The position numbers and the translations under genes are program-made. This document shows positions 46,028 through 53,674 of a stretch of DNA of 64,000 bases, piece after piece. The notes beneath the pieces are model-generated. The model ran no database searches. It was not told the origin of the DNA and was given only the letters and a program-made list of their open reading frames with translations. Within the stretch, counting starts at the first letter, position 1. The number at the start of each line of letters is the position of its first letter. Source of the stretch: Arcobacteraceae bacterium. Lineage in GTDB: Bacteria > Campylobacterota > Campylobacteria > Campylobacterales > Arcobacteraceae. The stretch covers positions 1-64,000 of the forward strand of contig JAIOSF010000012.1 of assembly GCA_021107755.1 (NCBI GenBank). The letters are read 5' to 3'.

Positions 46028-47125
46028 ATGGAATTAGGTTTACTACTAATATTTTGGTATGGTATTTTACATGCTTTTGGACCTGACCATCTTACTGCTA
46101 TTGCTGACTTTTCAATTGGTAAATCTAAAAAGAAGACCCTACTTATTACAATAGCCTTTGCCATAGGACATGGTGTGATGCTCTTTATATTTGCAAAAAT
46201 TCTAGAGTATTATAGTCTCCCTGAATATATAACAAACTATGGAGATATCATAAGCTCTATTGTAATTTTATCTATGGGTTTATATATATTATTTATGGTG
46301 TTTTCAAATCGAATACAACTAAAAGTTCATAATCATCAAGGGAAAGATCATATCCATATATGGTTTGGGAAAAACCATGAACATGATAATACCGCTACAG
46401 CAAGTGCATTTACTATTGGTGCTTTAATGGGTATTGGTGGAGTTAGAGGTATGCTTGTAACACTAGGTCTGATAGAGGGAAAAAGTGTTGATTTTATTTT
46501 AATTTTGATGTTTGTATTGGGGGTAAGTGTAGTTTTTGTATCTCTTGGTGTTATCATACTTTATATAAATCAAAACCTACTTAATAATCTACAAAACATT
46601 AGAAGAGTATTTACAACAGTTGGGATTATCTCTGTAATTGTAGGGGCAAATATGCTTTTTACTCCACACTCCCATGCAGTGATAATAGAACCAAATATCC
46701 AAGGTATTGAAAATCATTCACATCCTCATCCATTAAACGATGAATTAAACAATGCTGATGCATTAGTTCAAAGTAAAACAAAATCTGATATGACATACAA
46801 ACAGATGATGCAAAGAATGGGTGAAGCTTATAAGATGATGCAAACAGGTATAATAAATCAAAATAAAGAATTAGTAAAAATGGGAATTTGGATGATAGAT
46901 AATCACCCAGCACCTAAAGAGAAACCTTGGAGCATTGTCAAAGAAAAAGATAAAGAAAGTTTTAAAAAAACTTTGATAGCATACAATAATTTGCTACATT
47001 CAAGTAGTAATACAATAAATCAATCACTTAACAGTGATGATTGGGTAGAGATAAATAAAAAAGTATTTGAGTTATCAAATCATTGTTTATCTTGCCATCA
47101 TTTATGGAAAAATAATTTAAAATAA
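46028..47125 (+). CDS. NicO/RcnA-like metal transporter fused to a cytochrome c'-like domain
   Basis: 365 residues. Residues 1-225 are a membrane transporter with the metal motif HAFGPDHLTAIADFSIG, a His-rich loop (HNHQGKDHIHIW...NHEHD) and further helices (GALMGIGGVRGM). Residues 250-365 are soluble and helical, ending FELSNHCLSCHHLWKNN; a CxxCH at the very end of a four-helix segment is the pattern of cytochrome c' or c556. So a nickel/cobalt-type transporter carries a periplasmic heme domain. It lies between hupE and hypB. The fusion is unusual; it could couple metal transport to redox state. Confidence 0.78.
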   Translation: MELGLLLIFWYGILHAFGPDHLTAIADFSIGKSKKKTLLITIAFAIGHGVMLFIFAKILEYYSLPEYITNYGDIISSIVILSMGLYILFMVFSNRIQLKVHNHQGKDHIHIWFGKNHEHDNTATASAFTIGALMGIGGVRGMLVTLGLIEGKSVDFILILMFVLGVSVVFVSLGVIILYINQNLLNNLQNIRRVFTTVGIISVIVGANMLFTPHSHAVIIEPNIQGIENHSHPHPLNDELNNADALVQSKTKSDMTYKQMMQRMGEAYKMMQTGIINQNKELVKMGIWMIDNHPAPKEKPWSIVKEKDKESFKKTLIAYNNLLHSSSNTINQSLNSDDWVEINKKVFELSNHCLSCHHLWKNNLK

Positions 47126-47134
47126 GGAAATAAT

Positions 47135-47917
47135 ATGTGTAAAGATTGCGGTTGTAGTATAACAGACCACGAACACCACCATGACCATAGTCATGACCAA
47201 GAGGGACATCACCACCATCACCATGGTGACAAAATGGATAATATCCATGCAAATCCACAACTAAATGATAAAAAAACAGTTGATGTAATCAAAAAAATAT
47301 TAGATAAAAATGACCATGAAGCAGCTCACAATAGAGCTCACTTTGACAATCATAATGTACTAGCAATCAATCTAATGTCAAGCCCAGGAAGTGGGAAAAC
47401 AACACTTTTAGAAAAATTAGCAGATATAACACCTTTTAAGTTTGGTGTTGTTGAGGGTGATTTAGAAACCTCAAGAGATGCTGATAGACTTAAAGCCAAA
47501 GGTATCCCTGCATACCAAATACAAACAGGCTCAGCTTGTCACCTTGATGCTTTTATGGTACACAAAGGGCTTCACGATATGCCTTTAGATGAGATTGATG
47601 TATGTTTTGTAGAAAATGTTGGAAACCTTGTATGTCCAGCATCTTATGATGTAGGAACTCATCTTAATATTGTACTCGTAAGTGTACCAGAAGGAAATGA
47701 TAAAATAGAAAAATATCCAGTAATGTTTAGATGTGCGGACTTAGTTCTTATCACTAAAACTGACCTTTTACCGCATTTTGATTATGATATAGAGCATGAG
47801 AAAAAAGAAGCAAGAAAATTAAAACCGAATGTAGATATACTAGAGGTAAATGTACATGATGAAGAGTCTTTAAAAAAAATAGTAAACTGGATAAAATTTA
47901 AAATGGAGATGCGATAA
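47135..47917 (+). CDS. hypB: Hydrogenase nickel incorporation GTPase HypB
   Basis: 260 residues. The N-terminus has CKDCGC and a long His-rich stretch (HHHDHSHD, HHHHHHGD) for nickel storage. The GTPase part has the P-loop SSPGSGKTTLLEKL, EGDLETSRDADR, the metal-site region GSACHLDA and NVGNLVCPASYD. HypB inserts Ni into the hydrogenase large subunit together with HypA in the cytosol. It is one base from hypC downstream and 9 bases from the transporter fusion upstream. Confidence 0.97.
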   Translation: MCKDCGCSITDHEHHHDHSHDQEGHHHHHHGDKMDNIHANPQLNDKKTVDVIKKILDKNDHEAAHNRAHFDNHNVLAINLMSSPGSGKTTLLEKLADITPFKFGVVEGDLETSRDADRLKAKGIPAYQIQTGSACHLDAFMVHKGLHDMPLDEIDVCFVENVGNLVCPASYDVGTHLNIVLVSVPEGNDKIEKYPVMFRCADLVLITKTDLLPHFDYDIEHEKKEARKLKPNVDILEVNVHDEESLKKIVNWIKFKMEMR

Positions 47918-47918
47918 T

Positions 47919-48203
47919 ATGTGCTTATCAATACCAAGTAAAGTTACAAAAATAGATAAAGAAAACAATATGGCTACAGTTGATACTATGGGTATTAGCC
48001 GTGATGCTAGTTTAGATTTAATGGAAGAAGGTGATGTAAAAATTGGGGATTATGTTCTACTTCATATTGGGTTTATTATGAATAAGATTGATGAAGAAGA
48101 TGCCCTAGCCTCCCTTGAAACCTATCAAGAAATACTCGATGTTATGGATGAAGAGGAGAGGCAGAAAGCTATCCAAGAGAGTGATAACTGCCCAAATGGA
48201 TAA
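47919..48203 (+). CDS. hypC: Hydrogenase maturation chaperone HypC
   Basis: 94 residues. It begins MCLSIPSKVTKID, the family start with the essential Cys2, and has GDYVLLHIGFIMNKIDEEDA. HypC holds Fe(CN)2CO with HypD and delivers it to the large subunit. Its end overlaps the start of hypD by eight bases. The tail (residues 80-94) is slightly longer than in some HypC proteins. Confidence 0.96.
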   Translation: MCLSIPSKVTKIDKENNMATVDTMGISRDASLDLMEEGDVKIGDYVLLHIGFIMNKIDEEDALASLETYQEILDVMDEEERQKAIQESDNCPNG

Positions 48204-49320
48204 GTTAAATCTCAAAGATTTATATGATGGTTTTCGGCAACCTGAAGTTATAAAATCTTATGCCAAACTGATTTCACAAGAAGCTACAAAGCTACCAAAA
48301 CCAATAAATATTATGGAAGTGTGTGGTGGACATACTCACTCTATTATGAAGTATGGTCTCAATCAACTTTTACCCCAAAATGTAAACTTTATCCATGGAC
48401 CAGGTTGTCCTGTATGTGTGATGCCAAAAGAGAGAATTGATCATGCCTATACTCTTTCACTACAAGAAAATGTGATACTTGTAACATTAGGTGATATGAT
48501 AAAAGTACCTGGAAGTAACGGAAACTTACAAGATGCAAGAGCAAAAGGTGCAGATGTACGATTTGTTTACTCTCCACTTGAATGTCTTAAAATTGCTAAT
48601 CAAAATCCAGATAAAACTATCATATTTTTTGCCATTGGATTTGAAACAACAACCCCTATGACTACAGCTCTTATAAACCAAGTGATAAAAAAAGATATTA
48701 AAAATATACTTTTTCATATCAACCATATCACAGTACCAGAGCCTATGAGAGTTTTACTCGATGATAAAACAAATACTATTGATGCTTTTATAGGACCATC
48801 ACATGTAAGTGTTATAAGTGGAAGTAAAATTTATGATGAGTTTGCAAATAAATATAACAAACCTGTTGTTGTAAGTGGATTTGAACCACTTGATGTGATG
48901 CAGTCTGTTTTGATGATTTTAAAACAGTTCAATGAAGAAAGATGCGAAGTTGAAGTGGAATATAGTAGAAGTGTCTCAAAAGATGGTAACCTTGTAGCAC
49001 AAAAACTCAACGATAAATACTTTGAAAGAAGAGAACATTTTAGATGGAGAGGGATTGGGGATATTGCAAATAGTGCTTTAAAACTAAAAGATAAGTATGC
49101 CTATTTAGATGCCGAAGTAAAATATGCTGATATTCTTCCAACAAAACTTATAGATGACCACAAGCTATGTATTTGTGGAGAGATACTTAAAGGGAAAGCA
49201 AATCCAAAAGATTGTAAAGTTTTTGGAACTGCTTGTACACCATCTTCTCCTTTAGGAAGTTGTATGGTAAGTAGCGAAGGTGCTTGTGCTGCGTATTACA
49301 AGTATGGTAATTTACTTTAA
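48196..49320 (+). CDS. hypD: Hydrogenase maturation protein HypD
   Basis: 374 residues from the ATG at 48196. The open frame extends further upstream into hypC, but that part is not family-like. It has MEVCGGHTHSIMKYGL, HGPGCPVCVMP and the C-terminal [4Fe-4S] cysteines in CICGEILKGKANPKDCKVFGTACTP. HypD is the central iron-sulfur scaffold for Fe(CN)2CO assembly with HypC. It ends the first hyp block; a toxin-antitoxin pair with its own promoter follows. Confidence 0.97.
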   Translation: MDKLNLKDLYDGFRQPEVIKSYAKLISQEATKLPKPINIMEVCGGHTHSIMKYGLNQLLPQNVNFIHGPGCPVCVMPKERIDHAYTLSLQENVILVTLGDMIKVPGSNGNLQDARAKGADVRFVYSPLECLKIANQNPDKTIIFFAIGFETTTPMTTALINQVIKKDIKNILFHINHITVPEPMRVLLDDKTNTIDAFIGPSHVSVISGSKIYDEFANKYNKPVVVSGFEPLDVMQSVLMILKQFNEERCEVEVEYSRSVSKDGNLVAQKLNDKYFERREHFRWRGIGDIANSALKLKDKYAYLDAEVKYADILPTKLIDDHKLCICGEILKGKANPKDCKVFGTACTPSSPLGSCMVSSEGACAAYYKYGNLL

Positions 49321-49344
49321 AAAAATGTCTGATACCTTAACAGA

Positions 49345-49373
49345 TTGACATAAGTATTATTATGTAGTACAAT
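49345..49373 (+). promoter_or_regulatory. Promoter of the VapBC-like pair
   Basis: TTGACA at 49345-49350, 17 bases, TACAAT at 49368-49373, followed by an AAAGGA ribosome-binding stretch and ATG at 49406. Confidence 0.7.
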
Positions 49374-49405
49374 TATGTATATATTTTTATGTAAAGGATT
49401 ATGTA

Positions 49406-49651
49406 ATGAGTGCAAATGATGTTAGAAAAAACTTTGTGTTTAAAAAAGATGTTGCACAGCACCTTGAAGAGATAGCAAAAAGAGAGAATAAATCTATGAC
49501 AAAAGTTGTAGAGGAGCTTGTAGAGAAAAAGTATAGTGAAGTAAGTAAGGAAGAGAAATTAAAAGCAGTTCATGCTTTTTTTGAAGGAACAAAAGGGATG
49601 TTTGAACCGGGCATGACTATACAGTCTATCAAGGCAAATATGGATGTATAA
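49406..49651 (+). CDS. Antitoxin of a VapBC-like pair (ribbon-helix-helix type)
   Basis: 81 residues. Residues 8-45 (KNFVFKKDVAQHLEEIAKRENKSMTKVVEELVEKKYSE) fit a ribbon-helix-helix DNA-binding unit; the rest (HAFFEGTKGMFEPGMTIQSIKANMDV) would be the toxin-binding tail. It overlaps the PIN-domain gene by eight bases and precedes it, the usual antitoxin-toxin order. It should repress its own promoter and neutralise the RNase. The family is assigned by pattern and context. Confidence 0.75.
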   Translation: MSANDVRKNFVFKKDVAQHLEEIAKRENKSMTKVVEELVEKKYSEVSKEEKLKAVHAFFEGTKGMFEPGMTIQSIKANMDV

Positions 49652-50066
49652 AAAAGTATTCTTAGATGCAAATATATTTATAGATAAAGAAGATGAAACT
49701 AGAGATTTAGACAAGAATAGTTTAAAAGTTTTATCCTCTCTACTTAGCAATGATGTGGAACTTTTTACAAGTTGTGATTTGATAACTACTATTTACTATA
49801 TACTCGCAAAAAAAGATAAACAAAAAGCTCTTGAAGCAATTGAAAATATAAATAAAATCTGCAAAATTATAGATTTCACAAATATTGAAGTGAATCAAAC
49901 TTGCGCACTTATGAAAGAAAATCCAAAATTTAAAGACCTTGAAGATACTATTCAATATATCTTAGCTAAAAAAGAAGGATGTAATTTAATTATCTCAAAT
50001 GATAAAGAGTTTGCTTGTGATGAGATAGAGTTAGTAACGACTAAAGAGTTTTTAGAAAAAATATAA
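49644..50066 (+). CDS. PIN-domain RNase toxin (VapC-like)
   Basis: 140 residues. The PIN acidic residues are in place: FLDANIFID near the start, a middle DLITTIYYI, then DLEDTIQYILA and IISNDKEF near the end. PIN toxins cleave RNA, often tRNA, when their antitoxin is degraded. The start overlaps the antitoxin gene. The pair sits between hypD and the MazG-like gene and splits the hyp genes. Confidence 0.82.
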   Translation: MYKKVFLDANIFIDKEDETRDLDKNSLKVLSSLLSNDVELFTSCDLITTIYYILAKKDKQKALEAIENINKICKIIDFTNIEVNQTCALMKENPKFKDLEDTIQYILAKKEGCNLIISNDKEFACDEIELVTTKEFLEKI

Positions 50067-50076
50067 TAGGCTAAAA

Positions 50077-50430
50077 ATGGATATAGAAAAAATAAAACAA
50101 AGAATACAAAAATTTAGTGATGATAGAGATTGGAACTCGCATCATAATCCTAAAAATCTTGTCATGGCACTCACAGGTGAAGTTGGAGAGCTCAATGAGA
50201 TATTTCAGTGGCTTGATTTTGATGACTCTACAAATCTTCCCCCTGAGGTATTAGAGCACACAAAAGAGGAAGTGGCAGACATAGCTATCTATCTTATTCG
50301 TCTTTGTATGAAACTTGATATAGATTTAGAGGATACAATTCATAGTAAAATGGGTAAAAATGAGATAAAATACCCTCCACAAAGTTCATCTGGTAATCAG
50401 AAAAAATATGGTAAAAGTATAAATAGATAA
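50077..50430 (+). CDS. MazG-like nucleotide pyrophosphohydrolase
   Basis: 117 residues. GEVGELNEIFQW and KEEVADIAIYLIRLC show the ExxE and ExxD metal-binding helices of the MazG/RS21-C6 (dCTPase) family. It hydrolyses non-canonical or excess (d)NTPs in the cytosol. It starts 10 bases after the PIN toxin, so it may be cotranscribed with the toxin-antitoxin pair. The C-terminal tail is polar and variable. Confidence 0.88.
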   Translation: MDIEKIKQRIQKFSDDRDWNSHHNPKNLVMALTGEVGELNEIFQWLDFDDSTNLPPEVLEHTKEEVADIAIYLIRLCMKLDIDLEDTIHSKMGKNEIKYPPQSSSGNQKKYGKSINR

Positions 50431-50443
50431 AAGGTAAAACTCC

Positions 50444-51421
50444 ATGAATTTAAAACAATATAAACAACAACTCATCGACCTAGTAATTGATTTAAAAAAA
50501 TATGATGCTAATAAAGCAGATGAGGACTATCAAGAGTTAAAAAAACTCTTTGATATAGTCTATGAAAGTGGTGTTTTAAATATAACACATCTTGAGAAAG
50601 ATATACAAGATGAATATAAATTAGAACTTTTTACTTTTCTCTCTAGTATCTCTGGTACTTTATCATTTTTAACCATACAAATATTAGCTGCATATAATAT
50701 CATGGCAAAAAATCATTATCATAAAAGAGAATATTACTTCAAAAAAAAATGTGGAATTGCTATTAATCATCTTCGAGCACCCGTAACAGTAATAAGTTCG
50801 GAAAAAGTAGAAGGTGGATACAAACTCAATGGTACTTTAACATGGGCTAGTGGATATAAAATATTTGATACACTTCTTATAGGTTTTCATAATGATGGTT
50901 TTGAGTATGAAGCTATGACTAAATTTGAACCTCAAGAAGGATTTAATATACAAGAAGCTGACACTACTTTTGTAGCATATGCTCTTAATACTGTCAATAT
51001 TGAGCTAAAAGATTTTTTTGTAAAAGAGGAAGATGTTATCTCATCAAACAATATAGGTAACTACACAAAAGTAAAATCAGCTTCAAAAACTGTTCACTTT
51101 TGCCTTTATGGATTAGCTGTATCTGCTATTTTACAATCAAAGAACAATCACTTTATAGCCAAAGCTACTTATGACCTTGAAGCAATAAAAAATAAAATAA
51201 TCACCTCTTGCGATACTTATGAACTTGATCTTTTAAGAGTTGAATTATTTAATTTAGTACAAGCTATAGTTACTACAGCAATGACTTTAATAGGTGGAAA
51301 ATCTGTTCTAGCTTCACAAAACCTCCAAAGAGTTTATAGAGAACTTATAATGTTTAATTCAAATGGTTTAAATGATACATTAAAAGATATATTTAAAACT
51401 AAATTTATAAATCGAAAATAG
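50444..51421 (+). CDS. Acyl-CoA dehydrogenase-fold protein of unknown substrate
   Basis: 325 residues. A helical N-terminal part is followed by a middle segment (CGIAINHLRAPVTVISSEKVEGGYKLNGTLTWASGYKIFDTLLIGF) that matches the beta-domain of acyl-CoA dehydrogenases, where FAD and the acyl chain bind, and then by a helical C-terminus. It is shorter than typical enzymes (about 380) and I do not find the catalytic Glu with confidence. It may be a flavin monooxygenase-type relative. It is followed by a FetB-like gene one base away. Confidence 0.65.
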   Translation: MNLKQYKQQLIDLVIDLKKYDANKADEDYQELKKLFDIVYESGVLNITHLEKDIQDEYKLELFTFLSSISGTLSFLTIQILAAYNIMAKNHYHKREYYFKKKCGIAINHLRAPVTVISSEKVEGGYKLNGTLTWASGYKIFDTLLIGFHNDGFEYEAMTKFEPQEGFNIQEADTTFVAYALNTVNIELKDFFVKEEDVISSNNIGNYTKVKSASKTVHFCLYGLAVSAILQSKNNHFIAKATYDLEAIKNKIITSCDTYELDLLRVELFNLVQAIVTTAMTLIGGKSVLASQNLQRVYRELIMFNSNGLNDTLKDIFKTKFINRK

Positions 51422-51422
51422 T

Positions 51423-52115
51423 ATGTATCAAATATCATTTTTGGACCTATTATGGATAGCATTCCCTCTATTATTTGTATACTATATCTATCAAAAATGG
51501 AGTGATGATAAAGTTACTATCCCTTACGCACTTGGACGAATGTTTTTACAACTTATACTTATAGGATATGTCCTTACATATATATTTGAAACTAAAAACT
51601 TTTTTATTATTATATTTATATTAACTATAATGCTTGTTGTTGCGAGTGTAATAAGCTTAAGACCTGTTGCAAAAAAAAACAACAAGCTCTATTTTATAAG
51701 TTTTTTGTCAATTTTTATAGGTGGTGTTATCACTTTGGCTTTTGTTATAGGTGGTGTGTTAAACCTTGAACTTTGGTATGAACCAAGATTTCTAATCCCA
51801 CTAGCCGGGATGATATTTGCAAATTCGATGAATAGTGTTTCTATATCTGCTGAGAGGTTTAATGTAGAATATGGAAGAAGTTTTCAATATGAAAGTTCAA
51901 GAAATATTGCCTATAAAGCTGCACTCATACCAAATATAAATAGTCTTTTTGCAGTAGGACTAGTTTCAATTCCAGGGATGATGACAGGACAGATACTTTC
52001 AGGTGTTTCTCCAATTATTGCGGTAAAATATCAAATAATGGTTATGTGTATGATACTTATAAGTAGTGGTATATCTACTGCTATTTATCTTAAGTTATTA
52101 CAACCCAAAAAGTAA
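51423..52115 (+). CDS. FetB/UPF0014-family membrane protein (iron export permease type)
   Basis: 230 residues with about seven hydrophobic helices. The family segments VIGGVLNLELWYEPRFLIPLAGMIFANSMNSVSISAERF and SIPGMMTGQILSGVSPIIAVKYQIMVM fit FetB (YbbM). In E. coli FetB works with the ATPase FetA as an iron exporter. No FetA ATPase is next to it here, so its partner is elsewhere or absent. It is part of the insertion between hypD and hypE. Confidence 0.88.
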   Translation: MYQISFLDLLWIAFPLLFVYYIYQKWSDDKVTIPYALGRMFLQLILIGYVLTYIFETKNFFIIIFILTIMLVVASVISLRPVAKKNNKLYFISFLSIFIGGVITLAFVIGGVLNLELWYEPRFLIPLAGMIFANSMNSVSISAERFNVEYGRSFQYESSRNIAYKAALIPNINSLFAVGLVSIPGMMTGQILSGVSPIIAVKYQIMVMCMILISSGISTAIYLKLLQPKK

Positions 52116-52129
52116 TCTTGTGATGAAGA

Positions 52130-53674
52130 TTGAATTTAAACTATACTATTGGAGCTATGATGGCTAAAATGAATTTTGCAAAAAAAGAAAATAAAGAAAC
52201 CTCAGTTGAAAAAAGTTTTTTCAAGATACTTATTGTTGACGATGAACAAGAGGTACATAATATCACTAAAGCAGTTTTAAGAAATTTTACATTTGAAAAT
52301 AAAAGCGTAGAGATATTAAGTGCTTTTAATGGACAAGAAGCGATTGAAGTATTAAAAGAGCATCCAAATATTGCTTTAATTTTACTTGATGTAGTTATGG
52401 AAACTGATGATGCTGGGCTTATTGTTGCAAAAAGAATAAGAGAAGAATTACATAATAAAAATGTTCGTATTGTTTTAAGAACAGGACAACCAGGATGTGC
52501 TCCTGAAAAAGAGGTGATTGATAATTATGATATCAATGATTATAAAGAAAAAACTGAACTTACCTCTATAAAGCTTTATACTACTATTGTTGCATCACTT
52601 CGTTCATACAGAGATTTAACTATTATTGAAAGAAATAAAAAGGGTTTACAAAAAATTATTTTAGCTTCTAAGTCTATTTTTCAACTAAGCTCTTTAGTTA
52701 TATTTACGGAAGGTGTATTAGAACAACTTGTATCTATTTTAAATATAGGTGATAGTTTTATCCAATCAAAAGCAAGTGATGCTTTTTTTGCCACATTAAA
52801 AAATCAAGATTTTGAGTTATTAGCAACTGCTGGTAAATTTAAAGATAGTGATAACTTCAATATTATTACACCGAGATCACTTGAATATCTTAATAAAGCT
52901 TATGAAAATGAAAAAAGCTATTTTGAAGATGATATTTATGTGGGGTATTTTAAAGCACTTAATAATAAAACTATCTTTTTGTATCTAGAAGGATGTAAAA
53001 ACCTAGAAAAATGTGACAAAGATTTTCTTAATATTTTTTCTAATAACATATCTATTGCTTTTGAAAATATATGTCTTAATGACGAAGTTATAGAAACACA
53101 AAAAGAGATAGTAGAAAGACTTGGTGGAGTGATAGAAAATAGATGTAGTTCAACTGCTGAACATGTTCATAGAGTAGCACAACTCTCTTATTTACTAGCT
53201 AAAGAGTATGGTCTTAGTGAAGATGAAGCATACAAACTAAAACTTGCAAGTCCAATGCATGATATTGGAAAAATTGGTATCCCAGATAAAGTTTTACTAA
53301 AACCAGAGCAACTGACCCCTGATGAATTTAAAATCATTCAAAAACATGTAGATATAGGTGAAGAGATTTTAGCAAACACAAATAGAGAAATATTAAAAAT
53401 AGCAGAAGTTGTAGTTGCTCAGCATCATGAAAAATATGATGGAACTGGATATCCTAGAGGTTTAAAAGGTGATCAAATACATATATATGGGAGAATAACA
53501 GCTATTGCCGATGTATTTGATGCACTTTCATATAAACGAGTCTATAAAGATGCTTGGGAATATGAAAAAATTTTAGAATATTTTAAACAACAAAGAGGGA
53601 AACAATTTGATCCAGAACTGATTGATATATTTTTTAATAATCTTGATAAAGTAAAAGAGATATATGAAATTTAA
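52130..53674 (+). CDS. Response regulator with DUF3369 and HD-GYP domain (c-di-GMP phosphodiesterase)
   Basis: 514 residues. A receiver (residues about 30-155: ILIVDDEQEVHN, LILLDVVME, a terminal Lys in KEKTEL), a DUF3369 middle domain (about 160-310), and HD-GYP at about 325-510 with intact HDIGKIGIPDK and HHEKYDGTGYPRGLKGD. It should break down c-di-GMP when phosphorylated. Its end overlaps by eleven bases the start of the next gene, a histidine kinase, which is the obvious partner. Confidence 0.93.
   Translation: MNLNYTIGAMMAKMNFAKKENKETSVEKSFFKILIVDDEQEVHNITKAVLRNFTFENKSVEILSAFNGQEAIEVLKEHPNIALILLDVVMETDDAGLIVAKRIREELHNKNVRIVLRTGQPGCAPEKEVIDNYDINDYKEKTELTSIKLYTTIVASLRSYRDLTIIERNKKGLQKIILASKSIFQLSSLVIFTEGVLEQLVSILNIGDSFIQSKASDAFFATLKNQDFELLATAGKFKDSDNFNIITPRSLEYLNKAYENEKSYFEDDIYVGYFKALNNKTIFLYLEGCKNLEKCDKDFLNIFSNNISIAFENICLNDEVIETQKEIVERLGGVIENRCSSTAEHVHRVAQLSYLLAKEYGLSEDEAYKLKLASPMHDIGKIGIPDKVLLKPEQLTPDEFKIIQKHVDIGEEILANTNREILKIAEVVVAQHHEKYDGTGYPRGLKGDQIHIYGRITAIADVFDALSYKRVYKDAWEYEKILEYFKQQRGKQFDPELIDIFFNNLDKVKEIYEI

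Noticed and set aside
48115-48195. Extended N-terminus of HypD
   Set aside because: The extra 27 residues are hypC sequence in another frame, and the family start falls at 48196.
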